Assembly (NCBI GenBank): GCA_004357365.1
Contig: SMVT01000040.1
Location: 1-10,429, forward strand
Reading direction: 5' to 3'
DNA length: 10,429 nucleotides
From: Nitrospina sp.
GTDB taxonomy: Bacteria; Nitrospinota; Nitrospinia; Nitrospinales; Nitrospinaceae
Position numbers and translations under genes: made by a program. A model generated the notes under the pieces. It searched no databases. It saw only the letters and a program-made list of their open reading frames with translations, and was not told the origin of the DNA. Shown one piece after another: positions 1 through 5,499 of this stretch (position 1 is the stretch's first letter; each line of letters starts with the position of its first letter).

Positions 1-1527
1 AATCTGCTCCTGGAAAAAATCTGCGATGAGGTCCGCAATTTCACCTGCGCGGATGCCTGTACCCTTTATATCGTCAAAGACAATCAGCTCCATTTTGAAA
101 TTGTCCAAAATCAAACCATGGGCATCCGGCTGGGAGGTAAAACCGGGGAGCTAATCACCCTTCCGCCGGTGGACCTGGTGGAATCCAACGTCTCTGCCTA
201 TGTCGCCCTCAAAGGGTTGTCCGTCAATATTCCGGACGTCTATGATACAGACTTGTTCGACTTTACCGGCCCGAAGGAATTCGACACGGGCACGGGATAC
301 CGCTCCACGTCCATGCTGGTGTGCCCCATGCGCAACCATGAGGACGAGGTCATCGGCGTTCTGCAACTGGTCAACGCGCAAAACCCGGACACCAGGGAGG
401 TCATCCCCTTTTCACCCGATTACGTCAGCCTGACCGAGTCGCTTGCCTCCCAGGCCGCGGTGTGTATCACCAACGCGCGTCTGATCAAGGACATGGAAAA
501 TCTTTTTGAATCGTTCGTCGAAGTCATGGCTACCGCCATCGATGAAAAATCGCCCGTCACGGGAGGCCATATCCGCCGGGTCGCCAATTTGACCCTGGTG
601 ATGGCGGAAGAACTTCATAAAACCGACAAACAGCCTTTCCAGAAGGTTCACTATACGCCTGAGAAATTTCACGAACTCCGTGTGGCTTCATGGATGCACG
701 ATATCGGCAAAGTCACCACGCCTGTGGAAATCATAGAGAAAGGCAAGAAACTACAAACCATTTTTGACCGGGTTCATTTGTTGGATATGAGAATGCAATA
801 CATCATCCAGAAAACACAACTGGCAGCGGCCGAGACCCGGCTGAATATAATGGAAAACGGGAACTCGGCGGAATCCATCCAGGAACTGGAAAAGAAAACG
901 GAACAAACCATCGCGGGGTTGAACGATATACGCACTTTTATATTGCAGTGCAATGAACCCAGGGAATTTCTGGAAGACGAAAAAATCGCGCGGCTGGAGG
1001 AGATTGCGAAAAGAACCTATCAGGATGGACAGGGCAAGGAGCAACCTTTCCTGACGGCCGACAAGCTACACAACCTTTCCATTCGCAGAGGCAGCATCAA
1101 TACGGAGGAGCGTCAAATCATGAACAACCACGCTCAAATCACCCTGGACATGCTCAACAAAATTCCCTTCACCCGGAAGCTGAAAAACATTCCTCATTTT
1201 GCCGGGGCGCACCATGAATTCATTAACGGCAAGGGTTATCCGCTGGGATTGAAAGGCGATGAAATTCCGTTTGAAGGAAAACTAATGGCCGTCACCGATA
1301 TCGCGGAAGCGCTGACGGCCAAAGACCGGCCTTATAAAAAAGCCATGCCGCTGGATCAGGTCTATCAAATTCTGAGATCGATGGCGGACAAGGTGGAACT
1401 CGACAGCGACCTGGTCGAGTTTTTCATCAATGAAAAGGTGTATGAAGTCTATCAGGAGAAGTTTGAAAACCCGGGATCGACTCCACCACCCGCAGAAAAA
1501 TTCCCACAAAATAAAAAAGACCCTTGA
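1..1527 (+). CDS. GAF domain / HD-GYP domain signalling phosphohydrolase (5' partial)
   Basis: The reading frame is open from base 1, so the start codon lies left of the window; the ATG at 118 falls inside the GAF domain and is not the real start. About 508 residues are visible. Residues 1-155 form a GAF sensory domain. Residues about 175-480 form an HD-GYP domain, a family that usually hydrolyses cyclic di-GMP. The expected metal ligands are all present: H190, H233-D234 (MHDIGK), H377, H404-H405-E406 and D433, with the GYP signature at 412-414. A helical, Gln/Glu/Lys-rich insertion of roughly 110 residues (about 251-358) separates the HD motif from H377. The C-terminus is a Pro/Lys-rich tail. 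Family knowledge suggests a soluble c-di-GMP phosphodiesterase controlled by a ligand or partner at the GAF domain; substrate and signal are inferred. The gene ends inside a hairpin terminator. Domain call is firm, exact substrate is not. Confidence 0.9.
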   Translation, partial: NLLLEKICDEVRNFTCADACTLYIVKDNQLHFEIVQNQTMGIRLGGKTGELITLPPVDLVESNVSAYVALKGLSVNIPDVYDTDLFDFTGPKEFDTGTGYRSTSMLVCPMRNHEDEVIGVLQLVNAQNPDTREVIPFSPDYVSLTESLASQAAVCITNARLIKDMENLFESFVEVMATAIDEKSPVTGGHIRRVANLTLVMAEELHKTDKQPFQKVHYTPEKFHELRVASWMHDIGKVTTPVEIIEKGKKLQTIFDRVHLLDMRMQYIIQKTQLAAAETRLNIMENGNSAESIQELEKKTEQTIAGLNDIRTFILQCNEPREFLEDEKIARLEEIAKRTYQDGQGKEQPFLTADKLHNLSIRRGSINTEERQIMNNHAQITLDMLNKIPFTRKLKNIPHFAGAHHEFINGKGYPLGLKGDEIPFEGKLMAVTDIAEALTAKDRPYKKAMPLDQVYQILRSMADKVELDSDLVEFFINEKVYEVYQEKFENPGSTPPPAEKFPQNKKDP

Positions 1528-1538
1528 CAGGTCTTTTT
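1514..1538. terminator. Bidirectional hairpin terminator overlapping a stop codon
   Basis: AAAAAGACC (1514-1522) and GGTCTTTTT (1530-1538) are a perfect 9-bp inverted repeat around a 7-nt loop. The A-run and T-run on the two arms make it a plausible intrinsic terminator on both strands. It would serve the HD-GYP gene on the plus strand, whose TGA stop (1525-1527) lies in the loop, and the small basic gene arriving on the minus strand, which ends at 1581. The GC core of the stem is short (GACC), so efficiency is uncertain. Confidence 0.75.
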
Positions 1539-1580
1539 GATTCTCCCGGATTCCTTACCAGACAAACAACTGATTTAAAT

Positions 1581-1829
1581 TTATTTTTTCTTGGGGACGT
1601 ACCAACCGGTGCGCATGTAGGAATCGTTCATTTTAACGTGCTCATCAATATTGACGTCATCGTTGATATAGGCATCGGGTTCGTGGTCCTGGTCGAATTT
1701 TTTGAAAACCTTTTTCATGGTTTTTTCGGTGAGCCGGGTGGAGCGTTTTTTGCGGGTAGCGGTAAGCCTGCGTTTCTGGTCCTCCTTCAGTTTCTTCAAA
1801 TCTCTACTGGATAATCCGCCGATAACCAT
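1581..1829 (-). CDS. Small highly basic protein of unknown function
   Basis: This 82-residue frame is read leftwards from ATG at 1829. The start is supported by GAGGG placed a few bases upstream on the minus strand (…TTGAGGGTTTTATG). I do not recognise the family. The N-terminal half is dense in Lys and Arg (for example KKLKEDQKRR near residues 12-21), predicted helical and strongly positive. A more acidic stretch follows (about residues 46-66, rich in Asp, Glu and Asn), ending in TGWYVPKKK. There is no signal peptide, membrane segment or cysteine cluster. The charge pattern could suit nucleic-acid or ribosome binding, but that is only a guess. It shares a promoter region with mgtE, which diverges from it, and ends facing the terminator at 1514-1538. 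A plus-strand frame over the same bases is a shadow without a good SD. Confidence 0.7.
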   Translation of the reverse strand: MVIGGLSSRDLKKLKEDQKRRLTATRKKRSTRLTEKTMKKVFKKFDQDHEPDAYINDDVNIDEHVKMNDSYMRTGWYVPKKK

Positions 1830-1860
1830 AAAACCCTCAATTTTTATCCGTTTTTTGTTT

Positions 1861-1866
1861 TATAAT
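1861..1866 (+). promoter_or_regulatory. Candidate -10 box for mgtE
   Basis: A perfect TATAAT lies about 50 bases before the mgtE start codon. No good -35 hexamer is present at 16-18 bases upstream, where the sequence is T-rich. It overlaps the -10 of the candidate minus-strand promoter, so the two polymerases would compete if both are real. The remaining leader of about 44 nt is too short for a magnesium riboswitch such as the M-box. Confidence 0.35.
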
Positions 1867-1890
1867 TCCAAAACCGAATCGCGGTTCCAA
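1862..1890 (-). promoter_or_regulatory. Candidate sigma70 promoter for the small basic gene
   Basis: On the minus strand, TTGGAA (1890-1885) is followed after exactly 17 bases by AATTAT (1867-1862). Transcription would start near 1855, giving a leader of about 25 nt before ATG 1829. The match is reasonable but judged by eye only. Confidence 0.4.
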
Positions 1891-1916
1891 TTTAATGCAA
1901 CCATAATACCAAAAAC

Positions 1917-3269
1917 ATGCCTATCAACCAATTAAAATCTCTGTTTTCCGATCCCGAGATCCCGGAGGGCCGCGCGCGGGAATTGATCAATTCGCTCGAT
2001 CATTTTGATATCGCGCGCCTGCTCCATCAGCTCGATAAAGATAAAAAGGTGTTTATTTTTCAATACCTTACGGGGGATGTCAAGCGCCAGGAACTGCTCT
2101 ATGAAACCGATGCGGAAAGTCGCCAGGAAATCATCGACGATCTGGGCCCGGAGTTCATGGCGCCCTTTTTGGAGGGCATGCCCAAGGATGAGGCGGCAGA
2201 TATTATTCAGGAAAGCGAACCTGAGGTTCAGCAAAAAATCCTTGAGCAAATGGTTCCGGACGAAGCCCAAACACTCAAAAACCTGATCCGTTATCAAGAA
2301 CAAACCGCCGGGGGAATGATGACGCCCCATTTCAACCGGGTGGATCCGGGGGAAATTGCGAGCGAAATTCTGGCCAAAATGATCCGAAATCCCTCCAAAG
2401 ATACGGTCACTGATTTTTTTGTGGTGAGCCCGGACCAGAAACTGGTCGGTTTTTTTTCCTTGCGCGATTTACTGAACGTGCTTCCCCATGCTAAGGCCAT
2501 AGATATCATCCGGGAAGAATCGCCTCGGGTGCTACTCGACGAGCCCTGCGAAAAAATCGCCAGCCTGATGGATCACGAACACCTCAGCACCGTACCGGTG
2601 GTCGACGGGGACAATGTGGTCCACGGAATCGTCACCTTTGATGATGTCTTTCGGGGCCTCAAGCAAACGACGAACGAAGAATTTTATACCATGGTGGGGG
2701 CGACGGACACCAACCCCTTTGCCCGAAAAACCTCCAGCAAAATTGCTGCACGCGCGCCTTGGCTCTTCACCACTTTTATTGGAGGCATGGTCAGCGCCTT
2801 CGTTTTAAAATCCTTTCAGGTGAGCCTGACCGAGTTCACCGTCGTCATTTTATTCATTCCCTTTGTACTCGGTCTTGCCGGGAATGTGGGCATTCAGGGC
2901 GCCACCATCATTGTCCGTGGGCTCGCCACGGGAGATATCCAGAGCGATAATTTACATACCGTGCTCAAAAGCGAGCTCAAGGTCGGCTTCTCCAATGGAA
3001 TAATCTTCGGAGTCATTTGCGGACTGACCATTTCATTCTTGGCGGAAAAATTTTTGGAAACCTCGCCGGCATTGGGAATAACGGTGGGACTAGGGATTAT
3101 CCTGGCGGTTACCATGGCAACGTTGATTGGCTCCTTCACTCCTTTACTTTTTTTGAAAATGAACATCGATCCGGCCATCAGCACCGGTCCGGTCATCACC
3201 GTCCTGAATGACATCATCGGTTTGACCATTTACCTGTACACTGCAACCAGGGTTTTTTCAATGTTATAG
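1917..3269 (+). CDS. mgtE: Magnesium transporter MgtE
   Basis: The 450-residue product is full length for MgtE, the inner-membrane Mg2+-selective channel. Order of domains: cytosolic MgtE N-domain of helical repeats (about 15-130), paired CBS domains (about 135-250, from MTPHF to VTFDDVF) that sense cytosolic Mg2+, a connecting helix, then about five membrane helices (about 280-448). Pore-region signatures are visible: GNVGIQG at 322-328 and DPAISTGP at 418-425. D432 sits where the pore Mg2+-binding aspartate lies in the structurally known Thermus thermophilus protein. ATG 1917 is the only sensible start, because an in-frame stop at 1893-1895 lies just upstream. No Shine-Dalgarno sequence precedes it; the leader is A-rich (ACCAAAAACATG). 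Family gating is by Mg2+ occupancy of the CBS and N domains. No clear terminator follows. The identification is secure. Confidence 0.97.
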   Translation: MPINQLKSLFSDPEIPEGRARELINSLDHFDIARLLHQLDKDKKVFIFQYLTGDVKRQELLYETDAESRQEIIDDLGPEFMAPFLEGMPKDEAADIIQESEPEVQQKILEQMVPDEAQTLKNLIRYQEQTAGGMMTPHFNRVDPGEIASEILAKMIRNPSKDTVTDFFVVSPDQKLVGFFSLRDLLNVLPHAKAIDIIREESPRVLLDEPCEKIASLMDHEHLSTVPVVDGDNVVHGIVTFDDVFRGLKQTTNEEFYTMVGATDTNPFARKTSSKIAARAPWLFTTFIGGMVSAFVLKSFQVSLTEFTVVILFIPFVLGLAGNVGIQGATIIVRGLATGDIQSDNLHTVLKSELKVGFSNGIIFGVICGLTISFLAEKFLETSPALGITVGLGIILAVTMATLIGSFTPLLFLKMNIDPAISTGPVITVLNDIIGLTIYLYTATRVFSML

Positions 3270-3436
3270 AGTCCTCGTTTGCCTTCTTGTTTCCAACCCC
3301 TCAAAAACCCGCTTGCATAGAACTCGAACATTTTATAAGGTAAAGGGTGTCGGGTTGTTTTGAACCGACGGTCTTCGCTGGTTTGGGTCCGCCACACAGG
3401 TTTTCCATTCATTTCAACATGAGCCCACTTGATAGT

Positions 3437-4336
3437 ATGAAGTCATCAAGCATGATCCTTACAGGTTTGTCTCTAGCCTTTTGGGTATCATTTGGATCCC
3501 CTTTATTGTTTGCCTCGCAAACGGCACTTTCCGGCGCGAATGCCATTCAGGCCGATCCCTACTCCGCACCCATCAACTATTCAATTCTGGAAAATAATAA
3601 AATCTCTTTTTTTAAATGGCCGAGGGGCCGTTTGATTTATCCGGAAATCAACCAGCCTGAGAAAATCAACGAGGTGCTCCTGATGGATGAATCCTTCGCC
3701 TCTGCGGAGGAAATCTATTCCCTGCACCGGTATTACGGCTTTCAATTATTCCTGAGAAAAAAATATGATGAAGCCCGGAAGGAATATTTAAAGGTCCTGG
3801 AACGGGACCCTGATATTGCCGTCATTCACAAGCATCTGGGTGTGATTTATATGGAATCCAAAGACTATAAAAACGCCGAGGCGGCGTATCGAAAGGCCCT
3901 ATCGCTCGACCCGGGTTACACCACGGGCATTGCCAAACTGGGGCTCTGCCTGGCGGCTCAAAAGAAGTATTCGCGTGCGGAGCAGAAATTCAAACAGGCC
4001 ATCAAGGCGGACCCTTCCAACGCCAACTATCACATCGACCTGGGGCATTTTTATTATTATCTGAAAAAGAATTACCGGGGTGCCCGGCACTCTTATAAGA
4101 AGGCGCTGAAATTGAATCCACGATTGGAATCGGCCAAAACCAACCTGAAGGATATTCAAAAACGATTTAGAAAATGGAAGGAACAGGAAATCAATTTTAA
4201 AAGTTCGTGGGGACCGGATTTCGATTACGACAGCTCCCAGAATACGAAGCGATGGGAAGATCAACAGCGGACCCCGGAGGAAGACTATATTTCGGGCGCC
4301 CTGGATGAGGACAACACACAACATCCTCTATTTTAA
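3437..4336 (+). CDS. TPR-repeat protein with N-terminal signal sequence
   Basis: From ATG 3437 the product has 299 residues. Residues 1-26 look like a signal peptide or anchor: MKSSS, a hydrophobic core (MILTGLSLAFWVSF) and a possible cleavage after LLFA. An unclassified region (about 27-90) precedes four tandem tetratricopeptide repeats at about 92-125, 126-159, 160-193 and 194-228, each ending in a DP or NP turn. The tail (240-299) is charged, with an acidic end. TPRs bind proteins, so a periplasmic or envelope scaffold is the likely role; the partner is unknown. The start is uncertain. GTG 3347 has a better SD (AAGG at 3337-3340) and ATG 3419 is also in frame. I prefer 3437 because it places the signal sequence at the N-terminus and the upstream residues do not look like a domain. 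It converges on the lipoyl-like gene, 23 bases away. Confidence 0.85.
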   Translation: MKSSSMILTGLSLAFWVSFGSPLLFASQTALSGANAIQADPYSAPINYSILENNKISFFKWPRGRLIYPEINQPEKINEVLLMDESFASAEEIYSLHRYYGFQLFLRKKYDEARKEYLKVLERDPDIAVIHKHLGVIYMESKDYKNAEAAYRKALSLDPGYTTGIAKLGLCLAAQKKYSRAEQKFKQAIKADPSNANYHIDLGHFYYYLKKNYRGARHSYKKALKLNPRLESAKTNLKDIQKRFRKWKEQEINFKSSWGPDFDYDSSQNTKRWEDQQRTPEEDYISGALDEDNTQHPLF

Positions 4337-4359
4337 AACCCTTGGAATCGGGGGCGAAC

Positions 4360-4602
4360 CTACCCCTCTTCAACTTCTTCGATCTCAATGATGGGGGTAT
4401 CGATCTCGATGTACTCCCCTTCATTCACATAAATCTCCTTAACGACTCCCTCATATTCCGATACCAGGGTGTAATATCCCTCCGCCACAATTTCAGCCAC
4501 CGGCATTCCCACCTTTACCGTATCGCCGATATTCACGAGGAATTCATCCACTTTACCGGATGTCATGGTCGCATACATGGGCGCCATGGTAATATAAACC
4601 AT
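4360..4602 (-). CDS. Stand-alone lipoyl/biotinyl-fold protein lacking the attachment lysine
   Basis: The 80-residue product matches one lipoyl/biotinyl-attachment domain from end to end. MAPMYATMTSGKV corresponds to the usual opening of a lipoyl domain, IGDTVKVGMPVAEI to the GD-V-x-G-x-L-x-EI segment, and GVVKEIYVNEGEYI with DTPIIEI to the second half. In lipoyl domains of 2-oxoacid dehydrogenases the hairpin reads E-(V/I)-E-T-D-K-A. Here it reads EIVAEGYY (37-44), so glycine 42 stands where the modified lysine should be, and no other lysine lies in the hairpin. The product ends in an acidic tail (EIEEVEEG). A strong SD, GGAGG at 4611-4615 with 8-nt spacing, fixes the start and argues for an expressed gene. 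There is no dehydrogenase or carboxylase partner in the window. It may be a structural or binding module rather than a swinging-arm carrier; function is unknown. Confidence 0.85.
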   Translation of the reverse strand: MVYITMAPMYATMTSGKVDEFLVNIGDTVKVGMPVAEIVAEGYYTLVSEYEGVVKEIYVNEGEYIEIDTPIIEIEEVEEG

Positions 4603-4610
4603 ACCATAAT

Positions 4611-4615
4611 CCTCC
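4611..4615 (-). promoter_or_regulatory. Strong ribosome binding site of the lipoyl-like gene
   Basis: GGAGG on the minus strand lies 8 nt before ATG 4602. A second ATG (4607-4605), out of frame and only 3 nt from the SD, is too close to be used, so this site decides the start. Confidence 0.7.
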
Positions 4616-4651
4616 AGAATCGATTAACGGCTGCCATCACCCAAACAGATT

Positions 4652-4680
4652 TTGAAATACAAACGTAACGCTTCTATGCT
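4652..4680 (+). promoter_or_regulatory. Sigma70-type promoter for the 77-residue protein gene
   Basis: TTGAAA (4652-4657) and TATGCT (4675-4680) are separated by exactly 17 bases. Transcription would start near 4687, leaving a leader of about 40 nt before ATG 4727. This is the best promoter match I found in the window. Confidence 0.55.
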
Positions 4681-4726
4681 AGAGTCATTCTATTGACCCT
4701 TCAAGTTAAACCATAAACGAGGTCGC

Positions 4727-4960
4727 ATGAAAGTGCAAGTCGGAGATTGCCTGTTCGAACCTCTGTCCCGGAACAATGGAGAGGTTACCAAGATCATCAG
4801 CCATCCCAACGGTAAGCTGGTGACCGTTCGGTGGCGGGTGGATGACCATCTTCCCCACGACACAGAATACTTTTATTCCAAGCTGGTGAGATGTATCAAA
4901 AAGGGAGAAATCGAATACACTCCCGGTCCGGACAACGATTCCGGACAAGCACCGGCCTGA
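4727..4960 (+). CDS. Small conserved-looking protein of unknown function
   Basis: The 77-residue product starts at ATG 4727 behind GAGG at 4719-4722 (short spacing of 4 nt) and a good promoter at 4652-4680. I do not recognise the family. The core (about residues 3-62) alternates hydrophobic and polar residues in a way typical of a small beta barrel: VGDCLFEPL, GEVTKII, LVTVRWRVDD and EYFYSKLVRCI could each be strands. The spacing recalls SH3-like or KOW-like folds, but no defining motif is present. The last 12 or so residues (GPDNDSGQAPA) look disordered. There is no signal peptide or membrane segment; two cysteines (C8 and C56) are present. It converges on the ABM-fold gene, with 37 bases between their ends and no obvious terminator there. 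Confidence 0.72.
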   Translation: MKVQVGDCLFEPLSRNNGEVTKIISHPNGKLVTVRWRVDDHLPHDTEYFYSKLVRCIKKGEIEYTPGPDNDSGQAPA

Positions 4961-4997
4961 TACGGCGCCCGCCTTTCCCCCAACCTGTCGGCCCGTT

Positions 4998-5282
4998 TCA
5001 TTGCCGGTATATCGTATGGCTGGGTCGCCCGGCCAGAATATTTTCCTTGCCCCAGTCCACCACCCCGGCAAATTTATCAGAACCGATAAAGGTATTGTAC
5101 GCCTCTTCAGAATTCCAATCGGAGACAATCAAATAAGAATGCGCATCATTCACATCCTTATACAAGGCCGAACGCGTATGTCCCTCCATTTCACTCATGA
5201 CCTTTAAAACATTGTTAAACGCGTTTTCAAATATCTCTTCTTTTCCTGGAATAATTTTATAATTCATTCCAATCGTTACCAT
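4998..5282 (-). CDS. Antibiotic biosynthesis monooxygenase (ABM) fold protein
   Basis: The 94-residue product fits the dimeric alpha-beta barrel ABM family: an opening strand (MVTIGMNYKI), a helix with spaced acidic residues (EEIFENAFNNVLKVMSEMEG), then strands and the typical SDWNSEEAYNTFIGSDKF segment. ABM proteins include small cofactor-free monooxygenases and the IsdG/HmoB haem-degrading enzymes. N7 and W56 sit where IsdG has its catalytic Asn and Trp. The residue aligning with the haem-ligand His of IsdG appears to be V75, so haem degradation is doubtful. The start at ATG 5282 is supported by GAGG with 8-nt spacing to the ATG. It is read in the same direction as the fab-rnc operon but 217 bases beyond it, so it is probably a separate unit. 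Substrate is unknown; a general oxidative or stress role would be guesswork. Confidence 0.88.
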   Translation of the reverse strand: MVTIGMNYKIIPGKEEIFENAFNNVLKVMSEMEGHTRSALYKDVNDAHSYLIVSDWNSEEAYNTFIGSDKFAGVVDWGKENILAGRPSHTIYRQ

Positions 5283-5308
5283 ACGTTTGACCTCGTTTTC
5301 CGTCGTTT

Positions 5309-5356
5309 AAAAAATCCAAAATTTCAGGCGCTGGCAAATCGGAAGTCTCCCTGAAA
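5309..5356 (-). terminator. Possible intrinsic terminator or leader hairpin upstream of the ABM gene
   Basis: On the minus strand, TTTCAGG (5356-5350) can pair with CCTGAAA (5328-5322) across a 21-nt loop. A run of six Ts (5314-5309) follows a few bases later. It could end transcripts from the fab-rnc operon. It could also sit in the leader of the ABM gene as an attenuator if the -10-like TATACT at 5421-5416 is its promoter. The long loop and short stem make this weak. Confidence 0.3.
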
Positions 5357-5464
5357 ATCCGTTACTGGAGGGGCGGCCTGCTTTAAAAGTTTGTGATTTT
5401 TATTTTGCGGCGCTCAGTATAATTTGAAACGGTACGCAAAGGAACTTTTAAAAGCCCCCGACAC

Positions 5465-5483
5465 GGCAAAACCTGGTTCCGCC
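5465..5483 (-). other. Possible 3' hairpin after rnc
   Basis: Seventeen bases past the rnc stop, the minus strand reads GGCGGAA-CCAGG-TTTTGCC, a 7-bp stem counting two G-U pairs with a 5-nt loop. No T-run follows, so it is not a standard terminator; it may stabilise the operon's 3' end. The rest of the gap 5283-5499 holds two similar AT palindromic motifs (CTTTAAAAG at 5381-5389 and CTTTTAAAAG at 5445-5454) and no gene. Confidence 0.25.
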
Positions 5484-5499
5484 CCGGCGTGCGAGTGGA

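Noticed and set aside
1867..1916. Magnesium riboswitch before mgtE
   Set aside because: The leader is only about 44-50 nt and shows no complex fold; M-box or YkoK-type elements are much longer.
3252..3310. Inverted repeat GGGTTTTT … AAAAACCC spanning the end of mgtE
   Set aside because: The arms are separated by about 50 bases and are simple AT runs; unlikely to fold as a terminator.
3347..3371. Hairpin GTCGG…CCGAC as an mgtE terminator
   Set aside because: The stem is about 5 bp with a mismatch beyond it and no T-run follows.
4342..4668. Plus-strand frame of 108 codons over the lipoyl-like gene
   Set aside because: The minus-strand gene has a strong SD and a recognisable fold; this frame has neither.
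4961..4997. Terminator between the convergent 77-residue and ABM genes
   Set aside because: The 37-base gap is C-rich with no stem plus T-run on either strand.
5418..5423. Perfect plus-strand TATAAT pointing toward the 3' end of rnc
   Set aside because: No -35 at a workable distance and no plus-strand gene follows; an antisense RNA cannot be supported from sequence alone.
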